From positions 1 to 7,673 of the forward strand of contig CACYDZ010000025.1 of assembly GCA_902773265.1 (NCBI GenBank): a DNA stretch of 7,673 nt. The letters are read 5' to 3'. Source of the stretch: an uncultured Ruminococcus sp. (GTDB lineage: Bacteria; Bacillota; Clostridia; Oscillospirales; Acutalibacteraceae). This document shows, in pieces, positions 1-6,388 of the stretch; the first letter of the stretch is position 1, and each line of letters begins with the position of its first letter. The translations under genes were made by a program, and so were the position numbers. Under the pieces are notes generated by a model. It did not search any database. It had not been told where the DNA came from and saw only the letters and a list, made by a program, of their open reading frames with translations.

Positions 1-1041
1 ACCACAGAAGATACCACAGAAGAAGTCATTTCTGACAATACAGAAGAAACTGTTTCAGAAAATACAGAAGAAGAAATTCTGGGAGTACAGGAAAAGATTG
101 TCATTGTCAATAAGACAAAAAGCAATCAGAAGTATACCTATAATGAAAAAATCAAGGTATTGCAGAAAATTCTGGACAGTCATATCAGCGATGATGAAGA
201 TTTCAACCGTCATATCAGGAACAAAATCAAGTTGCTGATAAAGGTTCGTGACAGTGGATTTGTCATGCAGGAGTTACCGCCGAAAAAGAAAAGACGCACT
301 GCCACACCATCAGCCACACCATCATCACAGGATAAAACCGCACAAAAACGACAGCAGAATATTACCCAGCTGACTAAGACTATCGAACAGTACCGCACAA
401 AACAAAAGAAAATTCTGGAAATTGCCCATAGTCATTTAATTTCGGCAGATGATAAAGTCAGCATGATTATGGAGATGGAACTTGCCGAAAGCAAAACATC
501 ACCCTCTACACCTCAACCGACAGAAAACCTGATTACCTTACAGGAAAAACGCAGGACAGTCACAAAAGATATGGTACAGCGTACAGAATACTTCAAATTC
601 GGTGCAGGAGTAAAGGTGCAGTTCGGGGAATTTCAGATGACTTTGCCGAGTAATTACGGTGTCAGCGAAGTCATGCGTGAACATTATTATGTAGTAGCTA
701 TCAATGAAATCTTACAGCAAAACAATACAGAAAATCTGATTACTTCACCGCTGGTCATGGAAATCAGCAGAAATCAGCAGAAATTATGTGACAGTTATCA
801 TGAATTTTTCAGCAGTAATATTAATTACTGTAACCAACATAATATTAAATACCGTCAGAGTGTTGTCAGTGGTTTTCCGTGTGTGTTCAGGCACAAAGAT
901 GACGAAAATCATTATACGGTTTCTGTATATAACACTTCAAGACATTATATTACAGATATTTGTTTTGACTTTCATGTTCGCTGTGATAATAAAGACAGTA
1001 TCGTCAGGCGTATCTTATCAGGCATAACGATTACCCGCTAA
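1..1041 (+). CDS. Unrecognised protein, 5' end outside window (3' 346 codons)
   Basis: The frame is open from the first base, so the true start lies upstream; the TTG at 160 is internal. I do not recognise the family. Numbering from the first visible codon, residues 1-26 are a Thr/Glu-rich acidic stretch with an imperfect repeat (NTEET, NTEEE). Residues about 42-90 are charged and probably helical. A basic patch PPKKKRRT at 93-100 leads into a Ser/Thr/Pro/Gln-rich linker. Residues about 120-163 (around QLTKTIEQYRTKQKKI) look helical or coiled-coil. A second Pro/Thr-rich linker precedes a C-terminal part (about 191-346) rich in aromatic and beta-prone residues, which may be a folded domain. 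No membrane segment is visible in this part. The protein ends ...ITITR at TAA 1039-1041. It may be a multi-linker protein acting with DNA or other polyanions, but that is inference from the basic patch only. Confidence 0.7.
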   Translation, partial: TTEDTTEEVISDNTEETVSENTEEEILGVQEKIVIVNKTKSNQKYTYNEKIKVLQKILDSHISDDEDFNRHIRNKIKLLIKVRDSGFVMQELPPKKKRRTATPSATPSSQDKTAQKRQQNITQLTKTIEQYRTKQKKILEIAHSHLISADDKVSMIMEMELAESKTSPSTPQPTENLITLQEKRRTVTKDMVQRTEYFKFGAGVKVQFGEFQMTLPSNYGVSEVMREHYYVVAINEILQQNNTENLITSPLVMEISRNQQKLCDSYHEFFSSNINYCNQHNIKYRQSVVSGFPCVFRHKDDENHYTVSVYNTSRHYITDICFDFHVRCDNKDSIVRRILSGITITR

Positions 1042-1109
1042 ATCAGAAAAAACAACTTAGAACGGTGACAACGGAAAGTCTGATAATTCATCCGAACGAA
1101 GTGAGCCAT

Positions 1110-1194
1110 AAAAGTTTTTGTCGAACTTTTTTCAAAAAGTTCGTGGGGTCAAGGGGCAAAGCCCCTTGTAGGATTTTAAAGGGCAAAGCCCTTT
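1110..1194 (+). repeat. Dispersed hairpin repeat, copy A
   Basis: Three perfect stem-loops lie in a row: CGAACTTTTT/AAAAAGTTCG (1122-1131 with 1134-1143), AAGGGGC/GCCCCTT (1151-1157 with 1161-1167) and AAAGGGC/GCCCTTT (1178-1184 with 1188-1194). AAAAGTT at 1110-1116 can also pair with AACTTTT at 1124-1130, which competes with the first stem. The 1110-1157 part recurs near the right edge in the same orientation (from 7527) with changes that keep the pairing, so this is a dispersed repeat family and not random sequence. It sits 70 bases after the first gene, and the AAAAGTT/AACTTTTTT form could act as its terminator. Confidence 0.8.
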
Positions 1195-1214
1195 AATCGG
1201 CTAAATATTCAAAA

Positions 1215-1238
1215 CAAAATCTGCGTATGCAGATTTTG
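1215..1238. other. Perfect hairpin ahead of the beta-helix gene
   Basis: CAAAATCTGC and GCAGATTTTG form a perfect 10-bp stem around the loop GTAT. It lies 54 bases before the start codon of the next gene, either as an intergenic palindrome or inside its 5' leader. There is no separate U-run after the stem, so it is not a standard terminator. Its role is unknown. Confidence 0.6.
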
Positions 1239-1292
1239 ACAATAACTAACCTGAAGTCTTTCATTGTGATAGTCATAAGAGGAGAAAATAAT

Positions 1293-1976
1293 ATGAAATC
1301 TGGAATTGAAACAAGGAATTTACTGGATTTGACCCACACAATCGCAAAACCATTATTTGAGAATACACAATATCCATGGGAAGTGCTGGATAAAATCGGC
1401 AGTTTCATTATGCAGACAGGAATAACACTCCCAAAAGAAGAATATGACCAAATTGCAGAGAATATCTGGATAGCAAAGACAGCAGTCATAGCACCGTCAG
1501 CATTTCTGACAGGGCCGTTGATTATCTGTGACCATGCGGAAATCAGACACTGTGCCTTTCTGCGTGGAAATGTGATTGTCGGAGCAAATGCGGTTGTGGG
1601 CAATTCGACAGAGGTAAAAAACTCTGTCTTGTTTGACAAAGTACAGGCACCACACTTCAATTATGTAGGGGATTCGGTATACGGGTACAAATCACATACA
1701 GGGGCAGGCGTTATTGCCTCCAACCTGAAATCAGACAAATCCCATGTCACTCTGACGATTGACGGCGAAAAAATTGATACCGGCAGAAAAAAATTCGGTG
1801 CGGTAATAGGCGATTATGTAGAAGTCGGCTGTAATTCGGTACTCAATCCGGGAACGATTGTCGGAAGAAACAGTATGGTATATCCTGTATCGAGGGTTCG
1901 TGGATTTGTGCCTGAAAACAGCATCTTCAAAGCACAGGGAGCAATCGTGGAGAAGTTTTTCCCTGATGTCGATTAA
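1293..1976 (+). CDS. Left-handed beta-helix protein, GlmU acetyltransferase-domain-like
   Basis: A 227-residue protein made mostly of hexapeptide-type turns (NVIVGANAVVGNSTEV, GAVIGDYVEVGCNSV, NPGTIVGRNSMV), which build the left-handed beta-helix of acyltransferases. The segment KVQAPHFNYVGDS (116-128) matches the GlmU C-terminal region that carries the catalytic His, here His121; GAGVIASN (137-144) corresponds to the GlmU GAGTITCN loop. The N-terminal uridylyltransferase domain of GlmU (about 230 residues) is absent; residues 1-50 are a short helical lead. Proteins like this in clostridia are often labelled UDP-GlcNAc pyrophosphorylase-related, which the missing domain does not support. Likely role: acyl transfer to a sugar or sugar nucleotide in the cytoplasm; substrate unknown. 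The start at 1293 is chosen because GAGGAG lies 8 bases before it; the in-frame ATG at 1227 sits in a hairpin without a ribosome site. Confidence 0.85.
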   Translation: MKSGIETRNLLDLTHTIAKPLFENTQYPWEVLDKIGSFIMQTGITLPKEEYDQIAENIWIAKTAVIAPSAFLTGPLIICDHAEIRHCAFLRGNVIVGANAVVGNSTEVKNSVLFDKVQAPHFNYVGDSVYGYKSHTGAGVIASNLKSDKSHVTLTIDGEKIDTGRKKFGAVIGDYVEVGCNSVLNPGTIVGRNSMVYPVSRVRGFVPENSIFKAQGAIVEKFFPDVD

Positions 1977-1983
1977 TGTCTTA

Positions 1984-2051
1984 TTTTTTCGGGAAAACTT
2001 GTATGTTTTTGCAGATTTTCTCCGAAAAAATCAAGAATTTTCAAAAAATTC
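1984..2051. other. AT-rich inverted repeats between the beta-helix gene and ftsZ
   Basis: TTTTTTCGG (1984-1992) is complementary to CCGAAAAAA (2022-2030), a 9-bp perfect pairing across a 29-base loop. GAATTTT (2035-2041) pairs with AAAATTC (2045-2051). CCGAAAAAA recurs at 2082-2090. The pairs lie just after the stop codon of the upstream gene and could serve as a weak terminator or give the DNA curvature upstream of the ftsZ promoter. Neither use is proven by the sequence. Confidence 0.4.
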
Positions 2052-2073
2052 ATCAATAACTGCATTTAGCGTA

Positions 2074-2102
2074 TTGAAATTCCGAAAAAAATGTGGTAAA
2101 TT
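2074..2102 (+). promoter_or_regulatory. Probable sigma-A promoter of ftsZ
   Basis: TTGAAA at 2074-2079 and TAAATT at 2097-2102 are separated by 17 bases, and TGG directly before the -10 box gives an extended -10 element. Transcription would start near 2109, leaving a leader of about 80 bases that includes the CAGTG/CACTG palindrome at 2118-2130. This is the best promoter match between the two genes, but the -10 box agrees with the consensus at only four of six bases. Confidence 0.5.
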
Positions 2103-2117
2103 TATAAGGTAAAGGTA

Positions 2118-2130
2118 CAGTGATACACTG
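2118..2130. promoter_or_regulatory. Small palindrome in the ftsZ leader
   Basis: CAGTG, spacer ATA, CACTG forms a 13-base palindrome between the probable promoter and the ribosome site of ftsZ. Its place just after the predicted transcription start suits an operator or a small leader hairpin. No regulator is visible in the window, so this is only a candidate. Confidence 0.25.
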
Positions 2131-2190
2131 AAATCGTAAAATAAACAATACTCTTGACCAAAAGGGTTTAAGAACACAGGAGGAAGTACG

Positions 2191-3576
2191 ATGGCTTTTG
2201 AGTTGGAAAAAGAATACAGCGATAATATACCTGTTATCAAAGTAATAGGTGTCGGTGGCGGCGGCGGAAACGCAGTCAACCGAATGGTGAAAATGGGCGT
2301 AAGAAGTGTTGAATTTATCGCTATCAATACAGACGACCATGTTTTACAGTTTTCTAGTGCCAATCAGAAAATTCAGATAGGCGAGAAAATCACACACGGC
2401 AAAGGTGCAGGTTCAAAACCTGAAGTCGGCAGAGAAGCCGCCGAAGAAAACCGTGAAGAAATTCAGGCAGTATTGAAAGATACCGATATGGTATTTATTA
2501 CCGCAGGAATGGGTGGCGGTACAGGTACAGGAGCAGCACCTGTTGTTGCAGAGATTGCTCAGGAAATGGGTATTCTCACGGTTGCTATCGTTACCAAACC
2601 GTTCGCTTTTGAGGGCAGAAAGAGAATGGAACAGGCAGAACAGGGTATTGCCAGACTGCGTGAACATGTTGATTCTCTGATTGTCGTTCCGAACGAAAGA
2701 CTGAAATTTGCCAGTGAACAGAGAATTACTTTGAAAAATGCGTTTGATATTGCCGACGATGTATTAAGACAGGGTGTACAGAGTATATCTGACCTTATTC
2801 TTATTCCGGGACTTGTCAACCTTGACTTTGCCGATGTTACCTCTATCATGAAAGAGGCAGGTTATGCTCATATGGGTATCGGCTTTGCGTCAGGCAAGGA
2901 GAAGGCTGAAGAGGCCGCAAGAATGGCGATTACCAGTCCGCTTTTGGAAACATCTATCACAGGTGCTAAGGGTGTTATCGTCAACATTACCGCATCGGCA
3001 GATATTGGTCTTGATGAAATATCCATTGCTTCTACAATGATTACCGAACAGGCAGATATGGATGCCAACATCATCTGGGGTGCTGTACTTGACGAAAATA
3101 TGGAAGATGAAATGAGTGTTACCGTTATCGCCACAGGTTTTGCGTCTGATGACGATTTTGAGCAGAGACAGATGGATAATGACAAACAGCAGTCAAATAA
3201 CAGAAGGAACAGCGGTTTTTCCAGACAGTCCGCTCCCGAACCCAGAAGAAGCACTTATGCACAACCCACACCGCATAACAGAGATAATTACTCCGACAAC
3301 TCCAGAAACAGAGAGAATTATGATTCCAGAGATAATTACAGCAGTCACAGCAGTTCCAGAGAAAGTAATTATTCCGGCAGTACCAGCAACTCCCGAGAGT
3401 CCTATAATTCAGGCAGTAGTTATGGCAGTTACAGTAATGGTGGCGGAGGAAGTTTCGGTTACGGTGGTAACAGTTCTTCAAGAGATAACTATGGTTCATC
3501 ATCTCACACAAAAAAACTCAATGATAACGATGATGATTCCTATTATGACATTATGTCTATTTTCAAGCGTAAATAA
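2191..3576 (+). CDS. ftsZ: Cell division GTPase FtsZ
   Basis: FtsZ is the tubulin-like GTPase that polymerises at mid-cell to form the division ring. The 461-residue protein is complete. The glycine-rich nucleotide loop [12 protein letters not shown] is at 21-32, the tubulin signature GGGTGTG at 108-114, and the T7 synergy loop NLDFADV at 210-216 supplies Asn210, Asp212 and Asp215 for GTP hydrolysis by the next subunit. The globular core ends near residue 318. Residues about 320-445 form a disordered linker with repeated R-[DE]-[NS]-Y motifs and a Gly/Tyr/Ser stretch, longer and more aromatic than usual. The last residues [11 protein letters not shown] are the conserved C-terminal peptide that binds membrane anchors such as FtsA or SepF. 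AGGAGG at 2178-2183, 7 bases before the ATG, fixes the start. No dcw-cluster neighbours are in view. Confidence 0.98.
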   Translation: MAFELEKEYSDNIPVIKVIGVGGGGGNAVNRMVKMGVRSVEFIAINTDDHVLQFSSANQKIQIGEKITHGKGAGSKPEVGREAAEENREEIQAVLKDTDMVFITAGMGGGTGTGAAPVVAEIAQEMGILTVAIVTKPFAFEGRKRMEQAEQGIARLREHVDSLIVVPNERLKFASEQRITLKNAFDIADDVLRQGVQSISDLILIPGLVNLDFADVTSIMKEAGYAHMGIGFASGKEKAEEAARMAITSPLLETSITGAKGVIVNITASADIGLDEISIASTMITEQADMDANIIWGAVLDENMEDEMSVTVIATGFASDDDFEQRQMDNDKQQSNNRRNSGFSRQSAPEPRRSTYAQPTPHNRDNYSDNSRNRENYDSRDNYSSHSSSRESNYSGSTSNSRESYNSGSSYGSYSNGGGGSFGYGGNSSSRDNYGSSSHTKKLNDNDDDSYYDIMSIFKRK

Positions 3577-3597
3577 TCTTATCCTATCTTTAATAAG

Positions 3598-3632
3598 AAA
3601 AACAGATGTGTCTGAAGGCACATCTGTTTTTT
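3598..3632. terminator. ftsZ terminator, probably bidirectional
   Basis: AAAAACAGATGTG (3598-3610) pairs with CACATCTGTTTTT (3619-3631), closed by TCTGAAGG, and is followed by a T-run. Because the flanks are A-rich on the left and T-rich on the right, the reverse strand also reads as a hairpin followed by Ts. It could therefore end the converging minus-strand operon too. It lies 22 bases after the ftsZ stop codon. A group II intron-like element begins three bases after its T-run. Confidence 0.92.
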
Positions 3633-3908
3633 ATGTGTGTCGGGCATGACACTAATCTAAACGCAAGTTCGATAAATAGTGCTATAAACAAATTACTTAA
3701 CATTCTTTATTATATATACACCAGTTTCCAACTTTTGAAAAATTATGCTGTATATTGTGATGACAACATAATTTAACACCACTATATATAGTGGTGAAAA
3801 TAAAAGTCTGGAAATTGGTGATTGAAATTGTGATAAAAATTTTCATGATATAGACTTGGGGCATGAATACATAGAGTTATTCAGTGTTTCCTTAGAAAAA
3901 GCAAACAA

Positions 3909-3943
3909 GCCGGAGGGCAGACCTGCTTTGGTCAACCCTCTGG
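3909..3943 (+). other. Large hairpin inside the intron, probable domain IV stub
   Basis: GCCGGAGGG pairs with CCCTCTGGC (one G·U), then an internal CA/AA loop, then GACC with GGTC around TGCTTT. It sits inside the 3862-3870/3966-3974 stem, just before domain V. That is where domain IV, the usual home of the intron protein gene, should be. The stem therefore looks like an ORF-less domain IV. Confidence 0.5.
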
Positions 3944-3977
3944 CTTACTATCTTGGTTAATTGTAGTATTCATGTAA

Positions 3978-4050
3978 TGCCGTATACGAGACCCGTATGT
4001 ACGGTGCAATGGGAGGTTGAGGGACTGAGTGTCCCTCAGTCTACCCTATT
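3978..4050 (+). ncRNA. Group II intron domains V and VI
   Basis: Domain V: CCGTA (3980-3984) pairs with TACGG (4000-4004), TACG (3985-3988) pairs with CGTA (3994-3997), loop AGACC, and a two-base bulge TG at 3998-3999, the expected catalytic bulge position. The catalytic triad position reads TGC (3978-3980), with the conserved G·U pair from G3979 to T4005. Domain VI: TGAGGGAC (4018-4025) pairs with GTCCCTCA (4031-4038), and GGG (4011-4013) with CCC (4044-4046). A4043 is left unpaired 7 bases from the 3' end, which fits the branch-point adenosine. Confidence 0.88.
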
Positions 4051-4063
4051 TATATTAACATAT

Positions 4064-6388
4064 TTAGCAGAAGCCTTTCAGAGAGGCAAGCAACATTCCT
4101 AAAATCGCATCGCCGAGTTGTTTTCCGCCACCTGTGTTGGGGTGAACGGCATCATAGGCAACCGTTTCTTTTTCGGAAAAATACGCAAAAGGTATCTCCT
4201 TTTTGTTATAGCCGTACAGACGGTCAACAAAAGCATAGGACGGACAAATATAAATATTCGGATAGTTTTCATTGTCGGTAAATTCGCTGATGAGAGCTTT
4301 CGCAAAAGAAAGTACCGCTGAATGGGTCATAACCGTATTGTCGCCGTTTCTCAGCTGACAACCACCGGGTTCAACGGAAAAAATCATCTTGATATCATTA
4401 TTCACCACTTTGAACATATCATACAGTGTTTTAAGATTAGCTATGAATGGCGTATAATCTCTTGCAGGGTATTTGACAATATCGTTGATGGTAAACTGAA
4501 CAATAAGATAATCCGGTGTTTCCAGATGATTATCAGAAAGATAAGACGAAACATTATTCTTATTCTGCGAACTGTTCCAGAAAGGATTGTAGGGAGTATT
4601 GGTAACAAACTGTTCCAGACGACCACCTGAAAGTGCTTCACGGTTGATGGTATAGGTCTGATTATCGACAGTAATATCCGCATGAGTATTCTTATTGGTG
4701 CCTATCCAGAGTGGCGTACAGCCGTAAGCGGTCAGTGAATCGTGGATTTGCCAGAGATGATACCCCATATCCGTCAGCGAATCACCTATCGCCATAATCC
4801 TGACACTTTGAGGAAGATTTTCTGTCGGGACATTGACAATACTGAATTTCTTTTCGGCAGTAACATCAAGGTCATCATTGATAACTCTTGCATAGGCTGT
4901 GGCATTTGAACCTGTACGGAAAAATCTTTCATAATCACAGTTGTTATTACCGATAGCCGTACCATAATTTGTACCGATGAACATTCCGTTACCGTCAGGA
5001 AGTGTGTGACAAATATTATCGTGATAGATATTGCACTCTTTGTCGGAGGCTTTGTAGATGGTATCAGGAAGAACAATCTCATTTTTCCTTACGGGAATAA
5101 GAGAATTGTCAAACTGTTCAGAGGGGAATTTCCACTTTTTGGGAACATAGCCTTTGAAAATCATATAATTCTCCAGAACAGACGCATGAACCGTCATACG
5201 ACAGTATTTTGCCGTGCTGACAGGCTTTTCATAGACCGCATTGAACTGGGAATTTTCCGCAAAAGTGGAAATCAATGTCTTGTTTTCGTCATACCATGCA
5301 CCGTATACACCTGAACCCACAATATTGAAAGTATTCACCGCCTGACAGTCCGATACATCAAAGTAATCTGTAAGATAATAATTCGGATTCTGGTACAGAA
5401 TAACACCTTGTGAATTTAAGTAACCCTGTGTCGTATCAAGCGGGGGAATATACGGATAGTTCATTTCAAAAAGATAGGTATTTCTAATTCTTTCGATTTC
5501 GCTTTCCAGCGTGGACGCACCGGCATAATGTTCATCTTCATCTACCGTCAGAAAAATACCGCTTTCATAACCGTCGGTAGGAGTAATCACTTGAGAATTG
5601 CTGAAATACATGACTACTTTCACATAGTCAAAATGCTGATTTTCATTCAGAGTATAATCTGTCGTGATACCGATAATTTTATTGACATAGTGTTTGGAGA
5701 TGTCATAGCCGATAAGAGCAACGGTGAAATTTTCAGGACAGTGCAGAAAGGCAGTCTTTTTGGGCAGACGGATATAACCTGCCGTGCGTAATCTTGTCTG
5801 GGAAGACTGCGGATTGCCGTCATTGTCGATACCGCCAAGTTCCCAACGGAGTCTGGCAGAATGATTTCCCCCGATTTTGTCCTGCAGTTCGGAAAGGGCA
5901 TTATCCAGCGTTTCTGCCTGTTCACGCACAGATGTTCCTGCCGTCTGATACACCCTGCCCTGAAAATCTGTGCGAATGTCGATGAGTTCCGTATTCCCCT
6001 CACTTGCGGTACTGTTCGCCACAATCGTATCAATTCTGGAAGAGAGTGCTGTCTTTTCGGCAAGAATGGTATCGTTGAGTGTTGTCGTTTCCCAATCAAT
6101 ACGGTCATTGACGGTCTGAGAATGTGTGTCAATATTTTCGTTGACAGCCGAAATCTGATTATCTATTTCATTGAGAATATCGCTATCAGCGTTTTCCAGC
6201 CGGGACTGAATATCTAAAAGTGAAGTATTCACCGCATGGATATCCGCCTCAACTCTGTCAATTTCCGTACGGAGTTTCCTATTCGTGCGTACATAAGCGT
6301 CAGCGGGCAGAGTGCCGAGAGGAATATCACGGTGAATATTACCGTTTTCGTCAGTATGATAATTATTGGGATTGCAGTTCAATAGCAT
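4064..6388 (-). CDS. Tail-fibre-like protein with C-terminal SGNH hydrolase
   Basis: A 774-residue protein without signal peptide or membrane segment. Residues about 33-172 are largely heptad-like (TEIDRVEADI..., LDNALSELQDKI) and should form a trimeric coiled coil. Residues about 180-280 and 312-412 look like two beta-rich jelly-roll modules of the kind found in Firmicutes phage receptor-binding proteins (RWELGGIDNDG...SQTRLRTAGYI). The C-terminal part carries an SGNH hydrolase set: GDSLTD at 535-540 with nucleophile Ser537, a block II glycine in ALSGG (585-589), Asn635 in TIND, and Asp746/His749 in DAVHP. The family removes acetyl or other acyl groups, often from surface polysaccharide; that would suit a tail tip handling a capsule. 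AGGAGG lies only 3 bases before the ATG; a TTG two codons later has better spacing. The start lies inside the end of the upstream gene (26-base overlap), so coupling is likely. Confidence 0.85.
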   Translation of the reverse strand: MLLNCNPNNYHTDENGNIHRDIPLGTLPADAYVRTNRKLRTEIDRVEADIHAVNTSLLDIQSRLENADSDILNEIDNQISAVNENIDTHSQTVNDRIDWETTTLNDTILAEKTALSSRIDTIVANSTASEGNTELIDIRTDFQGRVYQTAGTSVREQAETLDNALSELQDKIGGNHSARLRWELGGIDNDGNPQSSQTRLRTAGYIRLPKKTAFLHCPENFTVALIGYDISKHYVNKIIGITTDYTLNENQHFDYVKVVMYFSNSQVITPTDGYESGIFLTVDEDEHYAGASTLESEIERIRNTYLFEMNYPYIPPLDTTQGYLNSQGVILYQNPNYYLTDYFDVSDCQAVNTFNIVGSGVYGAWYDENKTLISTFAENSQFNAVYEKPVSTAKYCRMTVHASVLENYMIFKGYVPKKWKFPSEQFDNSLIPVRKNEIVLPDTIYKASDKECNIYHDNICHTLPDGNGMFIGTNYGTAIGNNNCDYERFFRTGSNATAYARVINDDLDVTAEKKFSIVNVPTENLPQSVRIMAIGDSLTDMGYHLWQIHDSLTAYGCTPLWIGTNKNTHADITVDNQTYTINREALSGGRLEQFVTNTPYNPFWNSSQNKNNVSSYLSDNHLETPDYLIVQFTINDIVKYPARDYTPFIANLKTLYDMFKVVNNDIKMIFSVEPGGCQLRNGDNTVMTHSAVLSFAKALISEFTDNENYPNIYICPSYAFVDRLYGYNKKEIPFAYFSEKETVAYDAVHPNTGGGKQLGDAILGMLLASLKGFC

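Larger units (their letters stand above)
3635..4050 (+). mobile_element. ORF-less group II intron, class C-like
   Basis: The element begins GTGTGTCGGGCATGAC directly after TTTTTTAT, the T-run of the ftsZ terminator. As I recall it, the Oceanobacillus iheyensis IIC intron begins GUGUGCCCGGCAUGGG after UUAU, with the same loop and a changed but still paired stem. AACGCAAGTT (3660-3669) caps a GCAA tetraloop as in other group II introns. ATAAA at 3684-3688 can pair with the last five exon bases TTTAT, so it is a candidate EBS1. Two long pairings follow: 3719-3736 with 3802-3820 (18 bp, one bulge) and 3862-3870 with 3966-3974 (9 bp). Domain V and domain VI close it, with the 3' end placed after CTACCCTATT. 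No reverse transcriptase frame exists, so movement would need a protein from elsewhere. Domain I is shorter than usual; splicing competence is unknown. Confidence 0.85.

Noticed and set aside
160..162. TTG at 160 as the start of the first gene
   Set aside because: The frame is open to base 1 with protein-like composition, and no ribosome site precedes the TTG.
1227..1292. In-frame ATG at 1227 as start of the beta-helix gene
   Set aside because: It sits in the loop of a perfect hairpin and has no ribosome site; the ATG at 1293 has GAGGAG at good spacing and begins the family-like sequence.
3116..3649. Long plus-strand frame overlapping the end of ftsZ
   Set aside because: It is a shadow of the low-complexity linker codons, runs through the terminator, and has no ribosome site.
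3777..3796. 20-base palindrome as an operator or origin element
   Set aside because: It lies inside the intron-like RNA and is better explained as one of its hairpins.
5647..6132. 161-residue minus-strand frame inside the tail-fibre-like gene
   Set aside because: Same-strand, shifted-frame shadow of a well-supported coding region; no domain or ribosome site.
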